Assembly: GCA_964619155.1 (NCBI GenBank)
Contig: CAZUEM010000010.1
Location: 1-44,503 of the forward strand
DNA length: 44,503 nucleotides
Direction: 5' to 3'
From: CAIXRL01 sp964619155
GTDB lineage: Bacteria > Eisenbacteria > RBG-16-71-46
Shown: piece after piece, positions 26,867 to 36,666 of the stretch
How the letters are laid out: every line of letters begins with the position of its first letter
Numbering within the stretch: position 1 is the first letter of the stretch
Translations under genes and position numbers: made by a program
Notes under the pieces: generated by a model
Told to the model about the DNA's origin: nothing
Seen by the model: only the letters and a program-made list of their open reading frames with translations
Database searches by the model: none

Positions 26867-26886
26867 CCGCGCGCGGCGGCGCGCGG
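26867..26886 (-). terminator. GC hairpin after the DUF11/SdrD-B gene
   Basis: CCGCGCGC pairs with GCGCGCGG around four bases in the gap between the 26951 stop and the 26736 start. There is no U-run on the minus strand, so it may be a weak or Rho-assisted end of the surface-protein operon. Confidence 0.35.
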
Positions 26887-26950
26887 CGAGGGTGCGCGAC
26901 CCCGAGACCGGAAGGCCGGCCCGCGCCTCATCAAGAGGAGGCTCCTGGCG

Positions 26951-29900
26951 CTACTGCACGCGCACGCGATAGCTCACCGTGCCGCTGCCGCCCGGGGCGA
27001 GCGCGCCGGCGAGCGTCCACGACACGGGCCCGGCGGCCCCCGAGGCGGGCGCGGTCAGCGCGCAGCCCGTGATCCCCGCGCCGGGGCTCGCGCACGCGGC
27101 CGAGTCGAACACCGTCCACGTCGGCGTGGCGTCGCGGATCACGATGTTCGAGAGCGGCTGCGCCCCGGGGTTCACGTACGTGATCGTGTACGTGAGGTAG
27201 TCACCCGGAGCGGCCGAGGGCAGGTCCACGCTCTTGACCAGCACGAGGCCGTTCGAGACCGAGATCGTCGTGACGTCGGCGAGCGCGTCGCTCGAACCGA
27301 GCGCCGGGCTCGCGCCCGTGTAGCTGAAGCTCGCGGTGAGCGTCGCGGTCTCGCTCGCGCCCGTGGGCGCGCCGGGGGGCGCGGCGTGGCGCGCGATCAC
27401 GCACAGCGTGGCCCCGGCGGCGAGCGCGACGGGCGCGGCGAGCGCGGGCTCGCCGGCATCGAGCACGCCGTCGCAGTCGAGGTCGCGGTGGAGCGTCACG
27501 CTCCAGCCGGGCAGCGCCGGAGAGGGCGACTGCGCGGCCGCGAAACTCGCCGCGCCCGCGCTGCCCGCGGTGAAGCGGTGGGCGTGGAACGCGACCCCGC
27601 CCGGCGCGATCACCGCGGACTGCGGCGAGACCCAGGTGTTGCGCGGCACGTGGCCGAACGCGAGGCCGTCCAGGAGCAGCCCCGAGGCGGCGGTGAAGCT
27701 CACGGCGTCGGCCGCGCGGTCGTACGCGCCGCCCGTCGCGCCCGCGCCGCCGCCCGTCGCGAGCCAGCCCGAGGGCGCGACGGCCTGCACGCGCGCGCCC
27801 GCGCCCGCCGCGGCGTGCGGCAGCCACAGCGTGAACGCGCCCGCGCCGTCGGTGAGCGTCGAATCGCAGGCGCCGCCCGCGCAGCCCGGGGAGGCGAGCC
27901 GCACGCGCACGGCGGAGGTGGCGGCCTCGCCGCCCTGGCGCGCGCCGTCGTTGGCGGCGCCGCCTCCCGCGCCGTCGTCGCGGAACGCCAGGCCCTCGAT
28001 CCGGCTGCCGTGCCACAGGCCGAAGTTCACGTTGCCGACGTCGGTGGAGTTGACCGCGACGCCCGCGCGCACCCCGGTGGGGTTCTCGACGCCGATCCAT
28101 CCCGCCGGCCGGGCGGGCGAGAGCGCCGCCGGGTCGGAGTCGGCGCTGACGTGCACGTCCCACGAGCCCGCGCCGACGAACGTGAACGCGTACGCGCCGG
28201 TCGCGGGCGAGACGGCCACGACCTGCGAGGCCACCGGGCCGCCGCTCGCGAACAGCTTGGCCCACAGCGCCTCGCCGGTGCCCGGCTCGGCGCCGCCGCC
28301 CGCGCCGTTGTGGTCGAGGTCCTCGTACGCCCAGCCGCTCACGGTGACGCCGGTCCCGACCGTGACGACGCCGGAGAACTCCGACGTCCCCGTGCCGGCG
28401 AGCGTCGCCGTCGCGGTCAGGCGCACGCCGGCGGCGAGCGCGCCCGGAGCGGTGATCGTGAAGCGGAAGCGGTTCGTCATGTCCGCGCCCTGCGCGAGGC
28501 CGTTCACCGTCGCGGGGTACGTGCTCGCGCCGCCGTCGAGGTCGGACGCCGAGCCTTCGACGAGCGTGGTGACGTACGTCATGCCTTCGCCGAAGCCGCT
28601 CGCGTCGCCGTCGCTCACGAACAGCTCGATCGTCGAGCCGGGCCGCGCCCAGCCGGTCACGGTGAAGCTGCCGTTGGCGAGCACCGCCGAGCCGAGCACC
28701 GGGAAGTTGAGCAGCCCGTTGCCGCCCGCGTCGGCGTCGCCGAAGTCGTTGAGCGTCCGGTAGGGCGCGGTGCCGCGCGCGACGTCGTCGGCCGCCGACT
28801 GCAGGTCGATGCCCAGCTGGCCGCTCGCCGGCCCGCCCGCGGCGATCGTGCCGTTCAGCGAGATCGTGTTGCGCGTGATCGTGTTGTTCGACGAGCCGTT
28901 CACCACCTGCACGCCCGCGCCGGCGTTGAGCGTCAGTTCGCAGCGCTCGACGCGGTTGCCGGCGCCGCCGAGCCGGATGCCGGCGGTCGCGACCGTGGCG
29001 CCCGAGCCGAGGCCGCTGCGGCGCACGGTGAGGTTCACGAACGTGTTCGAGCCCGTGCTGGTGCGCGCGTCCACCCCGTTGCCCTCGGACTCGCCGATCC
29101 AGCTGTTGCCGAACGAGGAGCCCAGGCTGGCCTCGATCGAGACGGCGCCGCGCGAGGGGTTGCCGATCGCGTTGCCGCGAATCTCGCAGCCGCTCACCGT
29201 CCAGCCGTCCGAAGCGCCGGCGAGCGTGAGCGCGCTGCCCGCCGAGAAGCCGAGCAGGCTGTTCGTCACGGCGCCCGCGTCGCCGCCCGAACCGCGCACG
29301 AGGTCGCCGCCCGCGCGCAGCGCCGCGCCCGGGTCGGCCCACGCGAGCGCGGTTGCGCCGAGCACGCACGACTCGATGCGCGCGTTCGCGGCTGTCGCGC
29401 CCACGCGCACGACCGCGTGCGCGGCGTTGCCCGCGGCGTTGCCGAAGCCGGTCATCGCCACGCGCAGGACCGCCTGGTTCGCGCCCTGCAGGTCGAGGCC
29501 GATCGCGAGGCCGCCGCCGTCGCGGATCTCGACCTCGGGGCCCGGCACCGCGGCGACCGGGACGCCGTCCGCGCCGGCGGCGAGCCCGCCGCCCAGCGCC
29601 AGGGCGTTGGTGTTGCCGACGTTCGCGGTCTGCGTGCCGCCGTCCACGACCGTGCCCGGGTCGGTGAGCGCGGGCAGCGCGGCGGACGGCGCGATCACCG
29701 CGACCCCCGAGGTGAGGCCGCTCGCGAGCCCGGCGCGCAGGCCCGGGCGGGCGAGGCCGTCGGGGATCATGAAGACGCTGGTCTCGAACCCGGCCGGGAG
29801 CCCCGCCTGCGCGAGGCCCGCGTTGCCGAGCGCGTTGGCGTTCAGGAGGAACTGCCGCAGCGTGCCCTGCCCGGCGTTCGCGGTGCGGACGATGGTGTCG

Positions 29901-31885
29901 AAGTTGAAGCCGAAGTCGAGCCCCGCGACGTCGGCGGCGCCGAGCGTGACCGCGGTCAGCGACTGCGGCGTCGCGGTCCCGGTCGTGAGCGAGGCGAGCG
30001 TCGCCGAGGTGGTGTTCGAGTCGGCGTCGGCGAGCGCGGGATTCTCGCCGCCGACGCGGTCGGTCACGGCCACCGCGGCGCCGGAGGCGGCGTCGGTGCG
30101 ATAGGTCTGCACGGGCAACAGCCCCGCGACCGCGCCCGGCCGCGCCGAGCGCACGGACGCGTTCACGACGCGCACGATGTACGAGCCCGCGGGCCAGCCG
30201 TCGAAGACGTACGCGCCGCCGGCCCCGGAGAGCACGGACTCGAGGAACGCCCCGGCCGGGGAATACAGCTCGAGCCGCGCGCCGGGGCGGCCCGTGCCGC
30301 CCGAGGCGGCGAGCGGGCGGCCCGCGCCGCCGCCGTAGTTCGCGTCCTCGAACACCGTGCCGAGCAGCCGTGCCGCGGTCACGGTGACGACCGTGGGCTG
30401 GAGCCCTCCCGTCGCCGCGTCGCCGTCGCTCTGGGAGAGGAAGTCGACGCCGGACTGGGCGCCGGTGAACGCGAGCCAGCCCTGGTTCGAGACGAGCGTG
30501 CCGCTCGGAGCGGGCGCGTTCACGCGGACGCGGAAGCGCACGCTGCTCGTGACGCCGATGTCCATCTGCCCGCCCGCGGCCGCGGTCGCGCCCGTTCCGA
30601 GGCGCGCGAGCACGACGCGCGAGGCGCCCGCGTAATCCATTTGGTCGTCGCCCGCGGCGTCGGTCTTGGGGCCCGCGTTGGGGCCGCTCACGACCTGCAT
30701 GGAGCCCGGCACGTACGTGGCGTTGGCCGGCAGCGTGTCGCGCATCACGCAGGCCACGGCGTGGTCCTGGCCGGTGTTGCGCATGGTGACCGTGTACTCG
30801 AGTTCGTCGCCGGGCTGCACCGTGCCGCCGTTCAGGTCGGTGACGGTCTTGCTGAAGTTGGCGGCGTCGAAGACGGGCGCGTACAGCTCGGTCGAGAACG
30901 CCACGACGCCCGGGTAGTAGGTGTCGCCGTTCGTGGTCAGCGTGATGGTCGCGCTCGTCGCCCCGTTCGCGAGGATGCCGTTCGCGCTCACGAGGTCGGC
31001 GTCGAACCCGTACTGGTTGACGTAGTCCGGGTTCTTGGCGGTGAAGCGGGCGCCGAGCTGGGTGATCGAGCTGTTGAAGAAGTTGGTGGCCGGGTTGACC
31101 GCGTCGGCGAGCGAGACGCCGTTCAGCCGGAAGGCGTCGCCCGTGTAGCCGAGGTCGCCTTCCCAGGCGACCACGCCCAGCTTGCTGTTGACCGCGCCCG
31201 CGGGAGGCGTGACGAAGCCGGAGACGCCGATGTTGACCGTGGTCGTGCCGCTCACCAGGGCCCAGCCGTCGTACACGACGAGGTTGCGCGGCGGCTCGGT
31301 CGCGAGGCCGTACACGACGACCAGCGCCCAGCCGGCGTGCCGGTTCGTCTGGTTCGCCGTCGAGTAGACGTTTGCCGCGCGGTAGGTGCCGCTCATGCCG
31401 GCCTGGACGCGCGCGGTCACGTCCACGAAGCACTTGTACGACTGGCCGCTGGCGTCGGTCTGGGTCGCGGTCAGGGTCGAGTACCCGGCGGCCGGGGTGC
31501 CGAAGCGGACGGTGTTGCGCGCCGCGTTCGCCGAATAGCCGCCCCAGTAGAGGCCGGCCCACAGTACGGTGGCGCCCGGCGGCAGCGTGAGGTTGGCGGT
31601 GCTCGAGGAGAACGTGGTGGCGTCGCCGTCCACGTCCACGTACACCATCGTGAAGTCGTTGTTGTTGACGTTGTTGCCCGTGCCGTTGCGGCCCGAGTTG
31701 CACGAGTTGGCGCCGTTGCCGCCGCCGGTGCACGTCATGATCGTGTTGCCGACGAGCGTGATGTCGCCGGGCTGGTTCGTGGCGAAGCGCGCCGAGAACG
31801 CGCGCACGACCTGCGCCGCCGCGGGCGCGGCGGCCAGCGCGAGCGCGAGCGCCGCGAGCGCGAGGGCGCGCGCGGCCGGCCTCAC
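26951..31885 (-). CDS. Giant secreted surface protein: DUF11, SdrD-B-like and beta-helix repeats
   Basis: 1644 residues. The GTG start at 31885 overlaps the preceding stop (GTGA) and has GAGG seven bases upstream; a long Ala/Leu signal peptide ending AAAQ follows. About 30-280 is a beta-rich region (TMVYVDVDGDATTFSS, LWAGLYWGGYSA). DUF11 modules occur near 285-400 (NFSKTVTDLNGGTVQPGDE) and again at the C-terminus (LVLVKSVDLPSAAPGDYL to the end). SdrD-B/carboxypeptidase-regulatory-like modules (LLGTVFEDANYGGG, VSGWAYEDLDHNG, GLAFRDDGAGGG) and a right-handed beta-helix stretch (SSNNTITRNTISLNG) lie between. It ends YRVRVQ without a FlgD-Ig tail. It is the last gene of the DUF11 operon. An adhesin or surface-filament subunit is likely; no enzyme motif was seen. 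Confidence 0.82.
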   Translation of the reverse strand: MRPAARALALAALALALAAAPAAAQVVRAFSARFATNQPGDITLVGNTIMTCTGGGNGANSCNSGRNGTGNNVNNNDFTMVYVDVDGDATTFSSSTANLTLPPGATVLWAGLYWGGYSANAARNTVRFGTPAAGYSTLTATQTDASGQSYKCFVDVTARVQAGMSGTYRAANVYSTANQTNRHAGWALVVVYGLATEPPRNLVVYDGWALVSGTTTVNIGVSGFVTPPAGAVNSKLGVVAWEGDLGYTGDAFRLNGVSLADAVNPATNFFNSSITQLGARFTAKNPDYVNQYGFDADLVSANGILANGATSATITLTTNGDTYYPGVVAFSTELYAPVFDAANFSKTVTDLNGGTVQPGDELEYTVTMRNTGQDHAVACVMRDTLPANATYVPGSMQVVSGPNAGPKTDAAGDDQMDYAGASRVVLARLGTGATAAAGGQMDIGVTSSVRFRVRVNAPAPSGTLVSNQGWLAFTGAQSGVDFLSQSDGDAATGGLQPTVVTVTAARLLGTVFEDANYGGGAGRPLAASGGTGRPGARLELYSPAGAFLESVLSGAGGAYVFDGWPAGSYIVRVVNASVRSARPGAVAGLLPVQTYRTDAASGAAVAVTDRVGGENPALADADSNTTSATLASLTTGTATPQSLTAVTLGAADVAGLDFGFNFDTIVRTANAGQGTLRQFLLNANALGNAGLAQAGLPAGFETSVFMIPDGLARPGLRAGLASGLTSGVAVIAPSAALPALTDPGTVVDGGTQTANVGNTNALALGGGLAAGADGVPVAAVPGPEVEIRDGGGLAIGLDLQGANQAVLRVAMTGFGNAAGNAAHAVVRVGATAANARIESCVLGATALAWADPGAALRAGGDLVRGSGGDAGAVTNSLLGFSAGSALTLAGASDGWTVSGCEIRGNAIGNPSRGAVSIEASLGSSFGNSWIGESEGNGVDARTSTGSNTFVNLTVRRSGLGSGATVATAGIRLGGAGNRVERCELTLNAGAGVQVVNGSSNNTITRNTISLNGTIAAGGPASGQLGIDLQSAADDVARGTAPYRTLNDFGDADAGGNGLLNFPVLGSAVLANGSFTVTGWARPGSTIELFVSDGDASGFGEGMTYVTTLVEGSASDLDGGASTYPATVNGLAQGADMTNRFRFTITAPGALAAGVRLTATATLAGTGTSEFSGVVTVGTGVTVSGWAYEDLDHNGAGGGAEPGTGEALWAKLFASGGPVASQVVAVSPATGAYAFTFVGAGSWDVHVSADSDPAALSPARPAGWIGVENPTGVRAGVAVNSTDVGNVNFGLWHGSRIEGLAFRDDGAGGGAANDGARQGGEAATSAVRVRLASPGCAGGACDSTLTDGAGAFTLWLPHAAAGAGARVQAVAPSGWLATGGGAGATGGAYDRAADAVSFTAASGLLLDGLAFGHVPRNTWVSPQSAVIAPGGVAFHAHRFTAGSAGAASFAAAQSPSPALPGWSVTLHRDLDCDGVLDAGEPALAAPVALAAGATLCVIARHAAPPGAPTGASETATLTASFSYTGASPALGSSDALADVTTISVSNGLVLVKSVDLPSAAPGDYLTYTITYVNPGAQPLSNIVIRDATPTWTVFDSAACASPGAGITGCALTAPASGAAGPVSWTLAGALAPGGSGTVSYRVRVQ

Positions 31886-34800
31886 CGCCGCACCTCGTCG
31901 CGCTGGAACAGCGTCTCGTCGAACTTGACCCGCATGCGCAGGTAGGCGCCGGTGCGCGTCCACTGCTCGCCGGTCAGCTCGTCGTCGGTGTAGCCGAAGC
32001 GGTTGAAGCCGAGCGAAAGCCACGCCCCGCCGGGCAGCAGCCGGCCGGCCTCGGCGCCGAGGCCGTAGCGGCGCTGCGCGAACCGGCGGCCGGCCAGCAC
32101 GCTCGCGTGCAGGCCGCAGTCCCATTCGCGGCCGAGGTCGCGGCCGAGCCGCCCGTGCAGCCACTGCGCGCCGCCGGCTGTGACGAGGCCGGCGGACTCC
32201 TCGCGCGTCAGCTTGCCCGACCAGGCGAGCGAGCCCTCGAGCGCGCCGGCGCGGCCGTTCGCGGCGAGGCCGGCGATGTTCGCGACGCGGCGCGCGCGCG
32301 CGCCGGCGTCCGGCGCCTCGCGGTCGTAGCGCAGCTCCCAGCGGCCGATCGCGTCCCACGCGGCGCCGGGCCGGTACGCGAACGCGAGCTGCAGCCGCTC
32401 GCGCGCGTCGCCGCCGCGGCCGTGCCGGCGCTCGAGCGTGAGCAGGTGGCGCCCGAGGCCGGTCCACGCCGAGTCGAGCTTCACGGCGGCGGCCATGCTC
32501 TGCAGGAACTGGTCGGCGGAGCGGTTCGTGCGCACCTCGGCGCGCGAGGAGCCCTTCCACACCGGGTCGTCGGTCCAGTCCACGCTGCCGGTGATCGCCG
32601 TGCTCGCGCCGAGGTCGGCGCCGCGCAGCGGGGTCACGCGCTCGAACGTCGTGCCGACGCGCATGCCGCTCGCGAGCTTCCAGCCGTTGCGCAGGCCCAC
32701 GGCCGCCTGCGCCTCGCGCCCGCCGAACGCGTCGCCGAGGCGGTACTCGCTGAACAGGTGCGCGTCGCGGGCGAGGTCGGCGTCCACGCCGACCAGCGTC
32801 GTGGCCTGGCGCTGCGCGCCCGAGAGCGCCCAGGCGGACGAGAAGCTCGAGAGCAGCTCGTGCCGCGCGTAGAGCCGCCCGCGCGAGGTGAAGCGGTACT
32901 CGCCGCCCAGGGCCGCCATGCGGCGGGCCGCCTCGCGCGTGTCCTGCTCCAGCTCGGCCCAGCCGCTCCACTCGGGGTGCTTCGGCCACTGCGCGGCGAG
33001 CTTGGCGCGAACCGCGGCGCTGGCCGGCTCGACGGGCTCGCTCGAGGCGCGCGCGCGCGACCAGCGCAGGCCCAGCTCGCCGCGCCAGGCGTTCGACAGC
33101 GTGCGGTCGAGCGCGAGCAGGAAGCCCTCGCGGCGCTCGCGGCCGCGGGCGTCGGCCGAGTAGAGGCCCTCGCCGTTCAGGCGCGTGCGCGGCGCGAGCC
33201 GTGCGCTCCAGCGCGCGCCCGCCTCGCTGCGGCCACCCGCGAGGCCCGCGCCCGGGTTGTCGAAGCCGCCCGAGCTGGCCGCGCCCCAGAGCCGCCCCTG
33301 GAACCGGTCGCCCTCGCGCTGCAGCTCGAAACGCCCGGCGTCGCCGTTCGCCCCGCCCGGTCGCCGCGTCGAGGCCCACTCGGTCTCGAGCGTCGCGCCG
33401 CGCGCGAGCCGCGCCGTCGCCGAGGCCGCGCGCAGCTCGAACGGCGCGGCCGGGTCGTGGTCGTCCACGTAGACGCCGCCCACGTCGAGCCGCGGCGAGA
33501 CGCGCACCCGGCCTTCGGCGCCGTGCACCCACGCGGGCGCGCCGCCGCCGGCCAGCTCGTAGGTGACGCGCACGAACACCGGGTTCAGGCCCGAATCGAG
33601 GCTCGGCACCGGGGCGCGCAGCAGCACGCGGCCGGTGAGCGGCTCGATCTCGTAGTCGGTGAAGCGCTGGAGCGCCTTCGCCGACAGCACCAGCGAGGGC
33701 TGCGCGCGGTCGCGCACCACCAGTTCGACGCGCTCGGAGTTCTCGAGCATGGGCAGGCGCGTCAGCCGGTAGGGTCCCGAGGTGCCCTCGCCTCGCAGCT
33801 CGTCCACCACGCGCGAGGAGCGGTCGCGGCTCGTGAACGCGCCGAAGGCGCCGCGCGCGTTCGCCCAGCGCGCCTGCGAGCCGGTCAGGCTGCGGCTGTA
33901 GTTGCCGAGCGAGCGCGCGCCGGCGCCGCCGGTGACGAAGTCGCCGTAGAGCAGCGACGCCTCGCGCTGCTCGACCTTCACGTAGAGCTGCCCGGTGGAC
34001 TGCGCCTCCCAGCCGCGCGCCGAGGCGTCGCCCAGCACCGGGAAGCCGCGGTCGGGCTGCAGGTCGCGGAACTGCCGCAGGTCGCGCGGCCGGTCCGAGT
34101 CCCAGCCCGCGGTCAGCAGCAGCGAGCGGCGCACGCGGCCCTTGAGGAAGAACGCGCCGCGCGCCGCGGCCGAGGCCTCGCCGTCGCGGCTCTCGTTCGC
34201 GAACTGCGCGATCGGGGACTCGAACGACGCCATCGAGGCGGCGCCCGCGGGCCGCGCGCCGCCGAGGCGGCGCAGCGACAGGACGCCCTCGAGCGACCCC
34301 ACGGCGATGAGCGGGCGCAGGTCGGGCACGAACTCGACCGCGGTCACCGCGCGCGCCGCGCCGGCCGTGGCGCTGACGCGCACGGTCGCGGGCGCGGCCG
34401 GCGCGACGATCGGCACCCGCCGCGCGCCGCCGGTGACCGCCACCTGCACGCCGGGCGCGGCCGGGTCGAGGTCGGCGACCGCGAGCCGCGCGGCGCCCGC
34501 GTCGAGCGTCACGATCGTGTGCTCGCCGACCGGCACGCCCGCGACGTCCACGGCGCGCACGAGCAGCGACGCGGCGCTGTGGCCGTCGGCGGGCACGTCG
34601 CGGGGCGCCTCGAGCTCGAGCCGCGCGAGCGGCCCCGGCGCGACGAGGCGCAGCGCGAGCCGGCCCACGGAGCGCGGCGGCGCGACCTCGAGCACGTTGA
34701 CGCCCGGCTTGAGCGCGACGCCGACGTACTCCCAGACCTCGAGGCCCTGGCGCGGCACCGAGTGCCGGCGGCCGACGCGCGTCTCGGGCAGCAGCTCGCC

Positions 34801-36504
34801 GTTGACGCGCAGCAGCAGCCGCGTGCCGTGGCGGCCCTTCACCACGACCGGGATCTGCGTGGTCGCCACGGTGTCCTGGTCGGCGAGGCCGACGAAGCCC
34901 AGCTCGGAGTCGAGGCTCGCGAGCAGCCCGTCGAGCGCCGCGGGGTCGAAGGCGGCGTGCGCGGCCGGCGCCGCGGCCTCCGGGCCGGCGGAAGCGGCCG
35001 CGGTCTTGACGACCGGCAGCTCGCTTTCGCCGGTGACGATGCGCGCGGCCGGCAGCGTGCGCGGGTCGGGCATCGCGCGGTCGGCGGCGAGCGCCTCGGG
35101 GCCGCGGCCCAGCACGCGCACGCGCTCGTCGGCGCCGCGCTTCGCCAGCGCGCCGCGGCGTTCGCCGGCGTCGCGCCAGAGCGACGTGTCGCCCACGGCC
35201 GCGAAGTCGGCGCGCGCGTAGTCGCCGCGCACGAGGTCCACGAAGCGCACGCCGGCGAGCCCGCGCGAGCGCACGTCGGTCGCGGCGATCGCCGCCCCGG
35301 GGGGCAGCGTGGTGCGGTCCACCTTGAGCGCGTGCGTGCGCGGCAAGAGGCCGGTCATGCTGTAGCGGCCGTGCTCGTCGGTGACGGCGAACGTGCCGTC
35401 GTCGAGGTAGAGCCGCACGCCGGCGAGGCCCGGCTCGCCCGCCGAGCGGCGGCCGTCGCCGTCGGCGTCGTAGTAGACCGTGCCGGCGACCATCGCCTCG
35501 TCGGCGAACGCGTCGCCCTGCACGCGCACCACGGCGAGCGCGGTGTTCGAGCGCGCGAGGCCGGCGTGCGCGACGGCCTCGCTGCGCGCGTCCCCGGCGG
35601 GGGCGCCGGGTCCGACGCGCACGCGGTAGGACAACTCGGCCTCGGCCCGCGGACCGAGGGCCCCGAGCGCGTGGACGAGCGCCGTGCCGAAGGCGCCGGC
35701 CGGATCGGCGGCGGGCGCGCCGGCGAGGCGGGCGGTGCCGCGCACGTACGCGAAGCCCGGCGGCAGGACGTCGTCGATCGTGACCGCGGTGAGGGCGGTG
35801 TCGGAGCGGTTCGCGACGCGCACGCGGTAGTCGAACTCGTCGCCCCACTCGACCACGGCGCGCGAGGCGCTCTTCTCGGCGAACAGCACGACCGAACCGG
35901 CGCCGTCCGCGACGCTCACGCTGTCGGTGACCGACGCGGTCACCGACTGCGCGAGGCTCGTGGCGCGGAGCGAGAGGCGCCCGATGCCGCCGGCGCCGGC
36001 GGGCACGCCCACGGTGACGAGCAGGTCGGCCGAGTCGCCCGCGGCGATCGCCAGCGTGGCGCCGGACGCCACGACGGGATCGCCGGCGAGCGCGAAGCCG
36101 TCACGGTTTACGTCGTGCACGATCGTGAACGCGCCGAAGTCGAACGCGTCGCCGCCGAGGTCCACGGCCTCGATCGCGAACGCGCCGGTGAAGTTTCCGC
36201 GATTGAGAAGCCGGTGCGCGAAGGTCACGGACGCGCCCGGGGCCGCGGTGACGCTGCGGTCGGGCCAGAGCGAGACGCCCTCGAGCACCTGCACGAGCGC
36301 GCGCACCGTGTTGCTGCGGCCGAGGACCGGCGAGCCGCCGGTCGAATCGAGCCCCGACGCGAACGCCGTGTTGTCGATGGGGGTGCCTGCCGGAGGGGCC
36401 GCGAACGCCGCCGGAACCAGTCCCAGAACAAGCCCGAACGCCCACGCGTGCAGGAGGGCACGCGGGGCGCGAGGATGCGGTCCGTTGCGGGAGGTTCGGG
36501 GCAT
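31882..36504 (-). CDS. DUF11/SdrD-B protein with predicted C-terminal outer-membrane beta-barrel
   Basis: 1540 residues. A signal peptide (to about residue 36) is followed by APPAGTPIDNTA, nearly identical to the start of the mature 870-aa neighbour. DUF11-like modules occupy about 75-325, an SdrD-B module 338-400 (VAGTVYYDADGDGRRSAGE), and Ig-like linkers about 540-730. From about 760 to the end the sequence alternates polar and aromatic beta-strands as in outer-membrane barrels (QLYVKVEQREASLLYGDF, YARHELLSSFSSAWALSG, HLFSEYRLGDAFGG), closing with YLRMRVKFDETLF near the C-terminus. TGRVLLRAPVPSLD is a recurrent motif of this poorly described family. It probably displays or exports the neighbouring DUF11 proteins (inference). 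Confidence 0.78.
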   Translation of the reverse strand: MPRTSRNGPHPRAPRALLHAWAFGLVLGLVPAAFAAPPAGTPIDNTAFASGLDSTGGSPVLGRSNTVRALVQVLEGVSLWPDRSVTAAPGASVTFAHRLLNRGNFTGAFAIEAVDLGGDAFDFGAFTIVHDVNRDGFALAGDPVVASGATLAIAAGDSADLLVTVGVPAGAGGIGRLSLRATSLAQSVTASVTDSVSVADGAGSVVLFAEKSASRAVVEWGDEFDYRVRVANRSDTALTAVTIDDVLPPGFAYVRGTARLAGAPAADPAGAFGTALVHALGALGPRAEAELSYRVRVGPGAPAGDARSEAVAHAGLARSNTALAVVRVQGDAFADEAMVAGTVYYDADGDGRRSAGEPGLAGVRLYLDDGTFAVTDEHGRYSMTGLLPRTHALKVDRTTLPPGAAIAATDVRSRGLAGVRFVDLVRGDYARADFAAVGDTSLWRDAGERRGALAKRGADERVRVLGRGPEALAADRAMPDPRTLPAARIVTGESELPVVKTAAASAGPEAAAPAAHAAFDPAALDGLLASLDSELGFVGLADQDTVATTQIPVVVKGRHGTRLLLRVNGELLPETRVGRRHSVPRQGLEVWEYVGVALKPGVNVLEVAPPRSVGRLALRLVAPGPLARLELEAPRDVPADGHSAASLLVRAVDVAGVPVGEHTIVTLDAGAARLAVADLDPAAPGVQVAVTGGARRVPIVAPAAPATVRVSATAGAARAVTAVEFVPDLRPLIAVGSLEGVLSLRRLGGARPAGAASMASFESPIAQFANESRDGEASAAARGAFFLKGRVRRSLLLTAGWDSDRPRDLRQFRDLQPDRGFPVLGDASARGWEAQSTGQLYVKVEQREASLLYGDFVTGGAGARSLGNYSRSLTGSQARWANARGAFGAFTSRDRSSRVVDELRGEGTSGPYRLTRLPMLENSERVELVVRDRAQPSLVLSAKALQRFTDYEIEPLTGRVLLRAPVPSLDSGLNPVFVRVTYELAGGGAPAWVHGAEGRVRVSPRLDVGGVYVDDHDPAAPFELRAASATARLARGATLETEWASTRRPGGANGDAGRFELQREGDRFQGRLWGAASSGGFDNPGAGLAGGRSEAGARWSARLAPRTRLNGEGLYSADARGRERREGFLLALDRTLSNAWRGELGLRWSRARASSEPVEPASAAVRAKLAAQWPKHPEWSGWAELEQDTREAARRMAALGGEYRFTSRGRLYARHELLSSFSSAWALSGAQRQATTLVGVDADLARDAHLFSEYRLGDAFGGREAQAAVGLRNGWKLASGMRVGTTFERVTPLRGADLGASTAITGSVDWTDDPVWKGSSRAEVRTNRSADQFLQSMAAAVKLDSAWTGLGRHLLTLERRHGRGGDARERLQLAFAYRPGAAWDAIGRWELRYDREAPDAGARARRVANIAGLAANGRAGALEGSLAWSGKLTREESAGLVTAGGAQWLHGRLGRDLGREWDCGLHASVLAGRRFAQRRYGLGAEAGRLLPGGAWLSLGFNRFGYTDDELTGEQWTRTGAYLRMRVKFDETLFQRDEVRR

Positions 36505-36583
36505 GGGGCGTCTTCCGGTGGCCCCCCGGGCCGGGCGGGACGGACCAGGGTGCCGTCCGCGCCCGACGCCGAAGGGTGCTGCC

Positions 36584-36612
36584 GGGAGCCGGGGCCTTTC
36601 GCCCCGGCTCCC
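36584..36612 (-). other. Strong hairpin between two genes of the DUF11 operon
   Basis: GGGAGCCGGGGC pairs perfectly with GCCCCGGCTCCC around CTTTC. It has no U-run in either direction, so it is more likely an mRNA-stabilising or attenuating element than a full terminator. It would let the 870-aa upstream gene be expressed above the barrel gene. Confidence 0.45.
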
Positions 36613-36666
36613 ACGACCGGAGGCGGGTCCGAGGAGGCCCGCTCCGGCCGCTGCTTCAGGGGTTCA

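Noticed and set aside
28840..29140. Possible CRISPR or tandem DNA repeat in the beta-helix part of the 1644-aa gene
   Set aside because: The similarity is at protein level (N/T/G-rich rungs) with irregular DNA spacing; there are no identical direct repeats with spacers.
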